From NCBI GenBank assembly GCA_025506515.1, contig JACCIX010001566.1, positions 124,001 to 188,000 on the forward strand: DNA of 64,000 bases, written 5' to 3'. Position numbers and translations under genes: made by a program. Source of the DNA: Flaveria trinervia. Lineage: Eukaryota; Streptophyta; Magnoliopsida; Asterales; Asteraceae. How positions within the stretch are numbered: position 1 is the first letter of the stretch; each line of letters opens with the position of its first letter. Positions 13,430 to 25,951 of this stretch are shown piece after piece. The notes below the pieces were generated by a model. That model was given only the letters and a program-made list of their open reading frames with translations, had not been told where the DNA came from and did no database searches.

Positions 13430-15490
13430 TGTAAGGCCCCGTTCCTGGGACGCTCACAGTTGGTCGATCATCGCACTTAAAACATATAAATAATTTTTCT
13501 TTCATAAAACATCGCAGCGGAATTACCAAAATATACATCTCATTTCATTATAAAAGCTTTTGCAAAATAATACATTGTTAACAAATTACAAAATACATGT
13601 TGCATTACATCACAAAAGCATTATAAAAATGGATGCCATCCAAAAGAGTTGAGTAGCCGCCCCATGCCATCCTCAGCAATCATTACCTGCCAACTGGAAA
13701 CACATAAAAGTCAGCGTTGCTGAGTGAGTTTTAGTTTTATATTAAAACATACTTTTCTTTCATTAAAACCGTTCTTTACTTTCATGCGATCATACATCAT
13801 ACGTACACATAGATAATATCATTATTATCTTCATCATTCATTCGTTCATCATTACATCTTTTCTTCCCATCAACCATGAACTTTACCCTTCATTCTCCTG
13901 GTATTGGGCCGAAGCCTATCACAGGCCTTCCATTATGGTGCACAACACCTCCTGGCCATAGTAACTAAGATAAAGTTTAGGCCTACCATTGTCATGTGCT
14001 AGGCCCTTCCGTTTGTTGGTACTGGGTCGAAACCTATCATAGACCTTCCATTATGATGCACAACACCTCATGGCCACAGTACCGAAGGCAAGCAACAATG
14101 GTTCCATACAAATGGTCAATCACAAAGACAGACCCCGATGTGCATCCTTCTGTGGTAGCGAACCCGCACACCGTTGGGCTAACACCTTACAAAGGGGCGT
14201 GTCCCGACATACAAGGCTTGCAAGACTTTCATTACTTTCATCATTCATTAATGCATGTATTCATCATGTTCATCTTTTCATTATCTTTCACTTTACGTTA
14301 CATAATACTTTCATTTCATTCATTAACATTCAACGTAAAGCCACGAGAAAGATAAACATACATAATAAGGAACATCAACATACACAGTCATCATCATCAT
14401 ACAGGGCAACATCATACATGCATAACATACATCATGCGTAAGCATACAACATCATACATCATCATGCCCATCATAACCTCTAAGGCCTCAAAAGTCATCT
14501 TACATGAACTTATGGGAACCTTCCACGTCAAAACTTACATCTGCACTTTCCCCGAAAGTGCATAAATACACTACGCTTTCCCCGGGTACACTAGCCTTTC
14601 TTGGGCGTATGGGCACCCTTCAGTCGCATAGCCTTCAGGCGACTGAACATCATGCGAATGGACCAATGCGGATGAACACTTATGTGAATGAACACCATGC
14701 GAATGGACCTAATGCGGATGGACTCAATGCGGATGAGTCCCATGAGAATAGAACTAATGCAGATGAACACTTATGCGAATAGGCCCTCAGTCGCATGACT
14801 CCCCATGCGACTGGCCCCTAATCGTACGAATAAATCCTCAGTCATGCGAATGAAGCCTCAATCGTGCGAATGAAGCCTCAATCATGCGAATGAACCCTCA
14901 ATCATGCGAATGAACCCTCAATCGCACCCCAATCGGCCGTATGGCCTCTATTCGGTCGCCTAGCCCTAGCTAATGCAGAATGCAGTTCATCCCGAACCCA
15001 ATCTGCCATTTTCGACCTTCAAGCTCATCCAAACCCATTCTAAGCCCAAATCAATTGTCTTAAACCTTAGGAATACATGCCACAACACTATTCAAGCACG
15101 CACAAGCCCGTAAACAAACTCCAAACGCATCACACACAAACACATACAAAAACGGGGTTTCAGATGTGTTCCAGCCCTAAAATTGACCAAAAACATTTAA
15201 AAGAGGGGTCCTAGAACTCACACAGACCACACTGAGAAGTAGAGCTTCGTTTAGACCCGCTACACGACGATTTTGCACGCTTGAATCCACCCGAACCAAC
15301 CTTTTTCTCTCTTTTCTCCCTTTTTTCTTCTCCTCTCTTTTCTTTGCTGAGATTTTGAGTGTGGGGAGAGGGTAAAGGCTGCCCTCTTCCTTCAAATACT
15401 TCAATTCACCCAACTTTCTCTCGTTGGCGAGTTTGGTCCCTCGACTTTGGGCTTTATTTCTTTTCTTCTTTCGTCGGCTTCAAAGAAAGT
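13430..15490 (-). repeat. 3' LTR of element D, interrupted at its far end
   Basis: About 2.08 kb if joined to 25875-25892, across the insertion of element A. Near its R/U5 end it contains two copies of a roughly 115-bp unit around 13903-13966 and 14019-14084 (CCTATCATAGACCTTCCATTATG-type wording). The middle (about 14640-14930) is an array of GCGAATGAA/GCGGATGGA words. The last 200 bp are pyrimidine-rich. It matches the LTRs at 37318, 44809 and 51891 over its whole length. Confidence 0.85.
14630..14935 (-). repeat. CGCAT-word array in the LTR of element D
   Basis: A run of degenerate 14- to 15-bp words, each containing GCGAATG, GCGGATG or GCGACTG followed by a short variable tail. The same class of array occupies the equivalent place in every LTR of this family (30400-30660, 37920-38180, 45420-45690 and 52500-52760). 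Units differ in sequence but keep the CGCAT/CGCAC core. Confidence 0.8.
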
Positions 15491-16604
15491 TGTAACATCT
15501 CGTATGTTTGTTCACTAAAAGTTAACCTCGTTTATTCTTATAGGGTTCATTGTTGTAATTAATAAAACTTATGAATTATGCAAGCTTATTTCTTTATTTG
15601 TCTTTAATTATACAAAAGTGATAATAAAGCTAAAAATTATAGTAATAATAATATTAATAATATTAACAATAGTAATAATAATAATAATAAAAATAATATT
15701 GTTAGTAATAATAAAAAATTTATAGTTACTAAACTTAACAAAGTTTTTAAAACTTTAAGTAATTAAAGTTTAGGGGGATTTAAGGCCAATTTAGAAACTT
15801 TAATATTAAAGTTTGTACATAAAATGTTAACTGTTAAAACCACAGGGACCAAACATGTAAATTTCAAAACCAAACCCCCTTCCCCTATTACTCGTGTTTT
15901 TCCGGCCACAACTCCGGCCACCCTCCGGCCAGAGTCCGGTGGCCCTACAACCTCATTTTTCTTTCGAATTGAAACCCCCAAAATCATGGTAACCGATCGG
16001 AAACTTGAATCGGACCTGAAGATGCCACTTCAATGCGTTTATCAACCGGTTACAAACTCCAATTGAATGTATAACCGAAACCTTAAACCTCACAACCATT
16101 CGAGCCTTAATCACCAATAATAAGTCAATTAATTCAACACTAACGAATGTCTATCTACCTTTAATCGAATATAATCATCAATTTCATCTGAAATAAACAC
16201 AAACGTCTCGTTCGATTCTCTTGTTTGTCACGACCTGCAACTTACTCGAACACTACCTTCGGGACTTCAGAACCTGAGATTGTTTGAGGGCTTTGATTCG
16301 TGTACGTTTCGCGAAGCTCCACACCAAGTTAATTGGATTATGATCATCAATTGACCAACAATCGAACTCTACGTGGTCGCGGCTTGTTCTTAAACCGTTC
16401 TTATCAGTCAAATCTTCGATCCGGGTAATTTAACTTATGTGCATACTCGGAAATACGTGGGGAATCAAAGCCCCATGTTTATTTCTGAAAATGCTATCGA
16501 ATCGAACTCCAATTTGATCGAAGGAAGCTCTAGGGTTCATGTAAATTGGGGGAAATCGTTTAAGTATTGCTTTTAAGACTTAAAATCGGGTTTACATCGC
16601 GGCT

Positions 16605-16674
16605 GGAAGCCTTGGTTCATTGGTCACCAAGATGCATTCCATCCATGAGGTCCCGGGTTTGAACCCGGGCACCC
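16605..16674 (+). other. tRNA-like module in U3 of element A (5' copy)
   Basis: A 70-nt stretch with a partial acceptor-like pairing (GGAAGCC with GGCACCC), an A-box-like TGGTTCATTGG and a B-box-like GGTTTGAACCC inside the palindrome CCCGGGTT/AACCCGGG. The B box differs from the perfect GGTTCGAACCC of the other two copies by one C-to-T change. It does not fold into a full cloverleaf, so I call it tRNA-derived rather than a tRNA gene. Confidence 0.6.
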
Positions 16675-17151
16675 TCATGCCATTTTTTTAAAAGGTTTTA
16701 GCCTTTAAAAAGGCTATATGAAATTTCTAAAAAATTATAAAATTTGGTTTTATAAATTTTGTTTATTTTAGAAATTATCTAGTTATTTCTGTTAATTTAT
16801 TTCTTTAATCTACTTAATAAATTTGTTTTATATGAAATGTTACTAGAAAATGTTATAATTAGCTATTTTCATAAAAACAAACTTTAAATGGTTGAAATCA
16901 CTAAATTATTATTTGGCTTATATGTTATCTTTAATTTTAGATTAGTTACGCTGATATTAAAATTTAATTTACATTTGATGATTAAATTATTATAAGGGTT
17001 AATTTAAAAGGATTAATTAAGTTTTCTTCGTTGTATTAAAGTATATGTTTATGCGGTCGGCAAATAACCTTATTTATAAAAACCCCAAATTCATATTGGA
17101 ACCCTAGTTCTCGTTATATCGTTAACCTTATTATTGACCTAAATCTTATGA

Positions 17152-17159
17152 TATAAATA
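17152..17159 (+). promoter_or_regulatory. TATA box of the element A LTR
   Basis: TATAAATA lies about 80 bp upstream of the donor-like GTGAGT at 17239 and is present at the same place in the 3' LTR and in the related solo LTR 60624-63129. It marks the likely U3/R border a few tens of bases downstream. Confidence 0.55.
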
Positions 17160-17975
17160 TAGGTGCCTTGTGACGTTCATCTTGGAACGACGTTTATTAT
17201 TGATCTTATTAATCTTCATAATATACTTATTTTACCATGTGAGTTTTCCTTGCCCCCTTTTTACTTTATTTCATACTATTTTGGGGTGAAACATGATACT
17301 TATACATCGTACACTTATAAACGTTTGAGACTTGTAAAGCATTTGCAATTCATATTTTTGTCATGGTTATTTGTGTGTTGTAAGTGATTATATGAGATAC
17401 ATAGTTTGTTTACAATCATTAACTATTGCTAGCTTGGCGACGTCTTAGATCTTTGGCCTGACAAGCCTATTTGGTGCTAAAGTCGATGTATTGTCGACTC
17501 CTGATGACGTATGCTTGTTCATCATGGGAACCAAATACACTTAGCCAATCTTATATACTTGTAATCAAGTCAAGGTTTGGTTGTAACGATATGTGTTCTA
17601 TAACCTTACTAACTTATGACCTATGACATGAATTGCTACTTGTAACTTTATCATATTATGTATGAAAACCTTGGAAACTCACCAACTATTTATAGTTGAC
17701 CTTTTATTTTTATCATGTTTCAGGAAATTCCCAAGTTTAAAGTGGACTTTTAAAGCTTGCAATAAAACTAGGACTTGGACCTAGTTTAATAAATAAAATG
17801 TTATGTTATGTTTTGATTTATGTTTGAACTTATTTCACATTGAGACTTATGTTTGTATTTCCTTTTGAAACTTATAATTTTAATATTTACATTTAATTAT
17901 AGCGTTATGTGGTTGTGAACAATCTTAACCCTCACATCTCGACGTTTCCGCCGTCAAGGTTGGGGTGTGACAGAT

Positions 17976-17989
17976 TGGTATCAGAGCCC
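17976..17989 (+). other. Primer binding site of element A
   Basis: TGGTATCAGAGCCC, three bases after the 5' LTR end. It is complementary to the 3' end of the initiator methionine tRNA, the usual primer of plant gypsy elements. Confidence 0.92.
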
Positions 17990-18667
17990 ATAACTATAGG
18001 GATTTAGGTTATTAGAAATGGTGACCTAGACTATAGCTTATGCATGAACCTCATAGAATTATATTTATATTCTTGGAATTATATAATTATTTACATGCTA
18101 CATAATGCTATGCCATACTTATGTGCAACTTGATGCCTTAGCATAGGTTGCCTTGTAATTGTTTAAACTTTGTTACTTGTCTCCCTAAACTTAACTTTGA
18201 CTCTTTGACTCTCCCCGACAAATGAAACTTCTTAATCTTATTCTCGTCAACACGTGGAAACTTATGCTTATGCTTATGATTTGGATCTTTAGACGTTATG
18301 TCTAATCTATATAAATCTCATCAAGGTTTTGATTTCATGAACCTAAGAAATTTGTGTGACACATAGACACCTGTATTCTGGATTTCCTGGCAAAAGGCCC
18401 TCGGGCTAAGGCAAGCATATCGCATAAATCCTACGGGACTAGTTATGCTTACCTGGGGATTTCTGGGATCAGTTTTAAACTATGGTCAACATACACAAAT
18501 TCCTAAGGTGAATGGGTCAACTTACCTTGACGTGTCAACGTTTCCAAATGGTAATGCGTTATCAAATGGAACCATTCCATGTGCCTTACAACTCTTGTCT
18601 TATCCTTGTTGAATTATAATCCTTGTTATTCTTTTCCTCGTATCTAACTCATTTTGCATATTCCAGC

Positions 18668-19893
18668 ATGTCTCGTCATCATGGAAAGCGTGGATGTTCC
18701 GATCATAAGCTAGCCGCCATGATTGCCTTACAAATGGCTGCTGTCATCCCGACCATGGTTGTTGAACTCAATTGTACCTTAATGACCAACTCTAGCAACA
18801 ACGGTCATTGGAGAATAGTGCTAACCAAGGGCGCAACAACCAAACTTGCACTTTCAAGCACTTTAGCTCTTGCAAACCCGCTAGGTTTAGTGGCAAGGAA
18901 GGAGCCACTGGTCTTCTTGAGTGGTTCGAAAACATGGAAAACACTTTTGTCAATTGTGAGTGTCCCGAGGCACTCAAAGTTTGTTATGCCACTAGCATGC
19001 TCCAACAAAGGGCTCTCACCTGGTGGAATAGCGAGAAGAGAAATCGTGGGGCCGATGCTATTCTGGCACTTACTTGGGAAGAGTTCAAAAACATCGCCAT
19101 CGCAAAGTTCTGCCCGAGAAGCGAGTTACAAAAGTTGGAAGAGGAATTCTGGAATTTGAGGCAAAACGATGGTGATCATTTGGCCTACTCAACTAGGCAT
19201 CATGAGTTGAGTATATTGCTGCCTCACATGGTCAACACTGTCCCCCGCAACATCGAGAAGTTCATTAAGGGTGTACCACCCCAAATTCAAGATGTTGTTG
19301 TGGGTAGCCGACCCACAACTTTAGAAGAAGCCATTACTATCACCGCTCAACTCACCGAAAACCATATACGAGTGGGCACCATGTCTGTGAAGGGTGCCAA
19401 AAAGGTGGAAAATATGGCCACCGAGGCCGTTAAGGAGACCAAAGCTGAACCGTCCAACAACAACAACAACAACAAGAAGCGCAAGTTCACACCGGCGCGT
19501 AACTATGCTGTGGCTGCACCCAAACAACCCCAAAGACAACTTGTACCTGTGGCTACACCTGTGGCACAAGTGCCTGGGGCTAGGGCCTATGCTGGTCCTC
19601 AGCCTATGTGCAACACTTGTAGGTATCATCATCCGGGGAATCAACCATGCCGTATCTCCACCTTATGCGGTAAATATGGTCATTTGGCGGCGACTTGCCA
19701 CCGTGCACCTAACAATGCCGCCGTGGTCACAAACCGTGTTTGCTACAACTGTGGGGAACCTGGTCATTTCCGCCCACAATGCCCTCGTCTTGTGGGTAAT
19801 GTTCCACAAGCCCAAGGACGTGCTTTCAACATCAACGCTAACCAAGCACAAGCAAACAACGATATGGTGAATGGTATGTCAACTCACCTTTAA
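18668..19893 (+). pseudogene. gag of element A
   Basis: Retrotransposon gag polyprotein forming the virus-like particle. It begins MSRHHGKRG at 18668. A one-base shift near 18800 moves to the frame that runs to 19893. The core has FKHFSSCKPARFSG, EWFENMENTF, ALTWWN, WEEFKNIAIAKFCP and FWNLRQNDGDHLAYS. Two CCHC knuckles follow: LCGKYGHLAATC (its first cysteine lies further upstream or is lost) and CYNCGEPGHFRPQC. The frame then runs into TAA because an 82-nt intron-like insertion (19874-19955) separates it from protease. Confidence 0.85.
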
Positions 19894-19955
19894 CTTTTGT
19901 GATCCTATTCTTTTCATGCATTACCTGTATGTTAAATACCTTAAAAATTGAACAG
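19874..19955 (+). other. 82-nt intron-like insertion between gag and protease
   Basis: The sequence AATG|GTATGT...GAACAG|GTATGT has a consensus donor and acceptor. Removing 19874-19955 joins gag (VNG) to MFLINKTYAYVLFDSGA in frame. GGTATGT occurs at both borders, so the segment could also be a small tandem or filler insertion. The related fragment at 9630-12770 has no such insertion at the same junction. Confidence 0.55.
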
Positions 19956-22900
19956 GTATGTTTCTTATTAATAAAACTTATGCCTATGTATTATTTGATT
20001 CTGGAGCCGATAAGAGTTTTGTTTCCTTAGAGTTTGAACCCATACTTGCTAAGCCACATACGAAACTAGAAAGACCTCTTACCGTTGAAGTTTCCGATGG
20101 AGAACCAATCACCGTTGATGTCATTATTCATGATTGCATCTTAAGTGTTGACACACATGATTTTCTTATCGATCTTATTCCTATGAAACTTGGAAGCTTC
20201 GACGTCATCATTGGTATGGATTGGTTAGCCAAACACCATGCCGAGATCATTTGTTTCGAGAAGTGCATCCGTATACCGTTACCTTCTGGAGATACTTTGA
20301 AGGTGTTCGGTGAAAAATCTTCCAAAGGACTTAAACTCATGTCTTGCACTCAAGCCCGAAAATGCTTAAGCAAGAAGTATATGGCCTTCTTGGCTTACGT
20401 GGTCAACACAAAAGTCAAAGGGAAAGAACTTAAGGATGTCCCTATCATACGAGACTTTCCTGAAGTATTTCCCGATGACCTTAGTGGTTTACCTCCCATG
20501 CGTGAAGTTGAGTTTAAAATTGACTTGATACCGGGAGCAAACCCTGTGGCTAAGTCACCATATCGACTTGCACCGTCTGAAATGCAAGAACTCTCTAGTC
20601 AACTTCAAGAACTATCCGAGAAGGGTTTCATCCGTCCTAGTTCTTCTCCTTGGGGTGCACCTGTTCTTTTCGTGAAAAAAAAGGATGGATCATTTCGTAT
20701 GTGCATCGATTACCGTGAGCTTAACAAGCTTACCATCAAGAACCGTTATCCTCTTCCTCGTATCGATGACTTGTTTGACCAACTTCAAGGAGCTGCTATT
20801 TTCTCGAAGATCGATTTACATTATTGCTATCATCAATTGCGAGTCCATGATGATGATATCCCGAAGACCGCGTTCCGTACTCGTTATGGGCACTATGAGT
20901 TTATGGTGATACCTTTTGGTTTAACCAATGCTCCTGCTGTCTTCATGGATCTCATGAACCGAGTATGCTAACCTTATCTAGACAAGTTTGTGATCGTCTT
21001 CATTGATGACATACTTATCTACTCCAAATCCAACACCGACCATGAACTGCATTTGAGATTGGTTCTTGAGTTGTTGAAGAAAGAGCAATTGTACGTGAAA
21101 TTCTCGAAGTGTGACTTCTAGCTCGAGGAAGTTCAATTTCTAGGACACGTGGTGAATACCCAAGGAATTCACGTTGATCCTGCAAAGGTGGAAGCTGTGA
21201 AGAATTGGTGTGTTCCTACGACTCCTATCGAAGTTCGCTCTTTTCTTGGTCTTGCTGGTTACTATCGGCGATTCATTGCCAACTTTTCAAGGATTGCGAA
21301 GCCATTCACTTCTTTGACACAAAAGAATAAACCGTTCGAGTGGGGTTCCGAGCAAGATGAAGCTTTTGAAGCGTTAAAGCACATGCTGTGCAATGCTCCT
21401 ATCTTGACCCTACCCGATGGAAATGACGATTTCACCGTGTATTGTGATGCATCTAAACAAGGCCTTGGTTGTGTTCTCATGCAATGAGGGAAGGTCATAG
21501 CTTATGCATCGAGACAATTGAAGGTTCACGAGATGAATTACACAACACACGATCTCGAGCTTGGTGCTGTTGTCTTTGCTTTGAAGATTTGGAGACACTA
21601 CTTGTATGGTACGCAATGTATAGTCTACACCGATCATAAGAGCCTTCAACATGTTTTCAATCAAAAAGATCTCAATATGAGACAACGTCGTTGGGTGGAG
21701 TTGATTAGTGATTACGATTGTGACATTCGTTACCATCCTGGTAAAGCAAATGTTGTAGCCGATGCACTAAGCCGAAAAATTCACAACAAGATGATCTCAT
21801 TCCAAGAAATTCGCGATCGACTTCAATGGTTCGACACTTTGGGTGAGTTCGATACTGAGATCCGACTAGATGTCAACAAGACCACCGTACTGCTACAAAA
21901 CTTGAGAATAGATAGTGGCATCAAGTCTAGTATCTTGGAGACTCAACAAGTGGTGCAACAAGAAAGAAAAATGAAGGATGAGCTAGATCCTAATCTTTTA
22001 ATCTGATTGGAAACGAAACCAATGGTTTGATGTACTTCGCAAATCGAATTGGATTCCAAATCGTGATAATCTTCGTACCTTTATCATGAACGAAGCTCAT
22101 CAAACTCGTTATTCTATTCATCCTGGTTCCGATAAGATGTACATGGACCTACGTGGTCAATATTGGTGGACTGGAATGAAGAAAGATATAGCGACTTATG
22201 TAGCTAAGTGCCTCACGTGTGCGAAGGTTAAAGCCGAACATCAACGTCCAAGTGGATTACTTGAGCAACCCGAGATCCTTATGTGGAAGTGGGAACACAT
22301 ATCCATGGACTTCATAACTAAACTACCCCGAACCTCTCGAGGACATGATAGCATATGGGTGGTCGTTGACCGATTGACCAAATCAGCATATTTTATACCC
22401 ATACATGACACCTACAAGACATCAAGGTTAGCTCGTATATACATTGATGAGATTGTAAGTCGTCATGGGGTACCTCTGCACATCATATCCGACCGAGACG
22501 CTCGTTTCACTTTGCATTTTGGGTCGTCTATGCAAGAACTCTTGGGTACTCAATTGGACCTAAGCACGGCTTACCATCCTCAAACTGATGGTCAAACCGA
22601 GCGAACGATCCAAACCTTGGAGGATTTGCTACGCCTGTGTGTTCTTGACTTTGGTGGTGATTGGGATACGCATCTACCGCTCGCGGAATTTTCGTATAAC
22701 AATAGTTATCACTCGAGTATCAAGATGGCACCGTTTGAAGCACTTTATGGTCGTTTATGTCGTTCACCGATCTGTTGGACCGACATTGGTGAAAACTTCA
22801 TCACTGGTCCTGAACTTATACAAGAGAGGACCGATAAAGTTTCTATTATCCGCAAGAACCTTGAAGTGGCGAGAAGTCATCAAAAGAGCTATGCTGACAA

Positions 22901-23344
22901 GCGATGTAAGCCATTAGAATTCCAAGTTGGGGAGATGGTTCTTCTAAAGGTCTCACCATGGAAAGGTGTTCTTCGCTTTGAAAAGAAGGGCAAATTGGCT
23001 CCAAGATTTGTAGGACCTTTCAAAATCCTGAAAAGGATTGGGAAAGTGGCTTATAACTGGAGTTACCTTCCGACCTTAGTGGAGTTCATCCTGTATTTCA
23101 CGTCTCAAATTTGAGAAAGTGCTTGGCTGACGAAAGTCTGCATGTTCCGTTGGAAGACATCCAGATTGATGAGTCATTGCATTTTGTCGAGAAACCTGTT
23201 GAGATCATGGATCACATAATGAAGAAGACTAGAACCACAACAACCCCAATCGTCAAGGTTCGTTGGGAAAATAAACGTGGCGCTGAATTTACTTGGGAAC
23301 GTGAGGAGCACATGAAGAAGAGATACCCGTTCTTATTTGATTAG
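19956..23344 (+). pseudogene. pol of element A: protease, RT, RNase H, integrase, chromodomain
   Basis: Protease active site LFDSGADKSFVS at about 19996. RT motifs are PYRLAPSEMQEL, MCIDYRELNKLT, RIDDLFDQLQGA, FGLTNAPAVFMD and FIDDILIYSKS (about 20998). RNase H shows YCDASKQGLGCVL, TDHKSLQHVF and HPGKANVVADALSR. Integrase (22086-23050) has TRYSIHPGSDKMY, CLTCAKVKAEHQ, VVDRLTKSA, SDRDARF and TDGQTERTIQTLED, so the D,D,E positions are present. The chromodomain near the end has VKVRWENKRGAEFTWERE, a form associated with chromatin targeting. Damage: in-frame TAA about 20968, TAG about 21120, TGA about 21485 and TGA about 22004, plus frameshifts near 22030, 22055 and 23080. Confidence 0.9.
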
Positions 23345-23380
23345 TTTCATTTCTTTTAATTTCGGGACGAAATTTTTTTA

Positions 23381-23392
23381 AGTTAGGGAGAC
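23381..23392 (+). other. Polypurine tract of element A
   Basis: AGTTAGGGAGAC lies directly before the 3' LTR start at 23393 and would prime plus-strand DNA synthesis. Confidence 0.7.
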
Positions 23393-25869
23393 TGTAACAT
23401 CTCGTATTTTTTTTAACTAAAAGTTAACCTCGTTTATTCTTATAGGGTTCATTGTTGTAATTTATAAAACTTATGAATTATGCAAGCTTATTTCTTTATT
23501 TGTCTTTAATTATACAAAAGTGATAATAAAGCTAAAAATTGTAATAATAATAATAATATTAATAATACTAACAATAGTAATAATAATAATAAAAATAATA
23601 TTGTTAGTAATAATAAAAAAATTATAGTTACTAAACTTAACAAAGTTTTTAAAACTTTAAGTAATTAAAGTTTAGGGGGGGTTTAATGCCAATATAGAAA
23701 CTTTAATATTAAAGTTTGTATATAAAATGTTAACTGTTAACACCACAGGACCAAACAGGTAAATTTCAAAACCCAAACCCCCTTCCCCTATTACTCGCGT
23801 TTTTCCGGCCACAACTCCGGCCACCCTCGGCCGGAGTCCGGTGGCCCTAAAACCTCATTTTTCCTTCGAATTGAAACCCCAAAATCATGGCAACCGATCG
23901 GAAACTTGAATCTAACCTGAAGATGTCACTTAATGCGTTTATCAACCGGTTACAAACTCCAATCGAATGTATAACGAAACCTTAAACCCCATAACCATTC
24001 GAGCCTTAATTACCAATAATAAGTCAATTAATTCAACACTAACGAACGTCTATCTACCTTTAATCGAATACAATCATCAATTTCATCTGAAATAACATAA
24101 ACGTCTCGTTTGATTCTCTTGTTTGTCACGACCTGCAACTTACTCGAACACTACCTTCGGGACTTCAGAACCTGAGATTGTTTGAGGGCTTTGATTCGTG
24201 TATGTTTCGCGAAGCTCCACACGAAGTTAATTGGATTATGATCATCAATTGACCAACATTCGAGCTCTATGTGGTCGCGACTTGTTCTTAAACCGTTCTT
24301 ATCAATCAAATCTTCGATCCGGGTAATTTAACTTATGTGCATACTCGGAAATACGTGGGGAATCAAAGCCCCATGTTTATTTCTGAAAATGCTATCGAAT
24401 CGAACTCCAATTTGATCGAAGGAAGCTCTAGGGTTCATGTAAATTAGGGGAAATCGTTTAAGGATTGCTTTTAAGACTTAAAATCGGGTTTACGTCGCGG
24501 CTGGAAGCCTTGGTTCATTGGTCACCAAGATGCATTCCATCCATGAGGTCCCGGGTTCGAACCCGGGCACCCTCATGCCATTTTTAAAAGGTTTTAGCCT
24601 TTAAAAATGCTATATGAAATTTCTAAAAAATTATAAAAATTGGTTTTATAAATTTTGTTTATTTTAGAAATTATCTAGTTATTTCTGTTAATTTATTTCT
24701 TTAATCTACTTAATAATTTGTTTTATATGAAATGTTACTAGAAAATGTTATAATTAGCTATTTTCATAAAAACAAACTTTAAATGGTTGAAATCACTAAG
24801 TTATTATTTGGCTTATATGTTATCTTTAATTTTAGATTAGTTATGCTGATAATAAAATTTAAATTACATTTGATGATTAAATTATTATAAGGGTTAATTT
24901 AAAAGGATTAATTAAGTTTTCTTCGTTGTATTAAAGTATATGTTTATGCGGTCGACAAATAACCTTATTTATAAAAACCCCAAATTCATATTGGAACCCT
25001 AGTTCTCGTTATATCATTAACCTTATTATTGACCTAAATCTTATGATATAAATATAGGTGCCTTGTGACGTTCATCTTGGAACGGCGTTTATTATTGATC
25101 TTATTAATCTTCATAATACTCTTATTTTACCATGTGAGTTTTCCTTGCCCCCTTTTTACTTTATTTCATACTATTTTGGGGTTAAACATGATACTTATAC
25201 ATCGTACACTTATAAACGTTTGAGACTTGTAAAGCATTTGCAATTCATATTTTTGTCATGGTTATTTGTGTGTTGTAAGTGATTATATGAGATACATAGT
25301 TTGTTTACAATCATTAACTATTGCTAGCCTGGCGACGTCTTAGATCTTTGGGCCTGACAAGCCTATTTGGTGCTAAAGTCAATGTATTTCCGACTCCTGA
25401 TGACGTATGCTTGTTCATCATGAGAACCAAATACACTTAGCCAATCTTATATACTTGTAATCAAGTCGAGGTTTGGTTGTAATGATATGTGTTCTATAAC
25501 CTTACTAACTTATGACCTATGACATGAATTGCTACTTGTAACTTTATCATATTATGTATGAAAACCTTGGAATCTCACCAACTATTTATAGTTGACCTTT
25601 TATTTTTTTCATGTTTCAGGAAATCCCCAAGTTTAAAGTGGACTTTTGAAGCTTGCAATAAAACTAGGACTTGGACCTAGTTTAATAAATAAAATGTTAT
25701 GTTATGTTTTGATTTATGTTTGAACTTATTTCACGTTTGAGACTTATGTTTGTATTTCCTTTTGAAACTTATAATTTTAATATTTACATTTAATTATAGC
25801 ATTATGTGGTTGTGAACAATCTTAACCCTCACATCTCGACGTTTCCGCCGTAAAGGTTGGGGTGTGACA
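23393..25869 (+). repeat. 3' LTR of element A
   Basis: 2,477 bp, close copy of 15491-17972 with the same order of AAT tract, CCGGCC patch, tRNA-like module, TATA box and donor/acceptor-like pair. It ends GGGGTGTGACA at 25869, directly followed by the 5-bp duplication GAAGT and the remaining 18 bp of the invaded LTR of element D. Confidence 0.92.
24503..24572 (+). other. tRNA-like module in U3 of element A (3' copy)
   Basis: Same 70-nt module as at 16605-16674, here with a perfect B box GGTTCGAACCC within the CCCGGG palindrome. Presence in both LTRs shows that it is part of the LTR and not a later insertion. Confidence 0.6.
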
Positions 25870-25951
25870 GAAGTAAATAACCAGGTGTTACAAGTCCACC
25901 CCCTTAAATAGGTTTCGTCCCCATAACCTATTATTCCTTGAACAAACGTGG

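Larger units (their letters stand above)
15491..17972 (+). repeat. 5' LTR of element A
   Basis: 2,482 bp, beginning TGTAACATC and ending GTGTGACA. It carries AAT-rich tracts (15640-15710), a CCGGCC-rich patch (15900-15940), a tRNA-like module (16605-16674), a TATA box (17152-17159), and a donor-like GTGAGT (17239) followed by an acceptor-like TTTCAG (17723). The TATA box puts U3 at roughly the first 1.68 kb. It is nearly the same as the 3' LTR 23393-25869 and more distantly related to the solo LTR 60624-63129. Confidence 0.92.
15491..25869 (+). mobile_element. Element A: full-length Tekay-type gypsy retrotransposon, nested in D
   Basis: A complete LTR-to-LTR element of 10,379 bp, flanked by AAAGT (15486-15490) and GAAGT (25870-25874), which is a 5-bp duplication with one difference. 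LTRs are 15491-17972 and 23393-25869, starting TGTAACATC and ending GGGGTGTGACA. The primer binding site follows the 5' LTR and a purine-rich tract precedes the 3' LTR. The domain order is gag, PR, RT, RNase H, integrase, chromodomain, i.e. Ty3/gypsy. The LTRs differ from each other by scattered substitutions and indels. Stops at about 20968, 21120 and 21485 and several frameshifts make it inactive. It sits in the 3' LTR of element D, so it is younger than D. Confidence 0.92.

Noticed and set aside
14504..14782. Plus-strand frame with repeated NADEH-type residues
   Set aside because: Read through the CGCAT-word array of the element D LTR, antisense to the element.
16605..16674. A true tRNA gene
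   Set aside because: The D and anticodon arms do not fold, the T stem has a mismatch in tRNA register, and the module repeats with the LTR. Reported as tRNA-like only.
17163..17387. Frame of 74 codons repeated at 25058-25282
   Set aside because: Its conservation reflects the two LTRs of one element; it spans the likely transcription start and the donor-like site.
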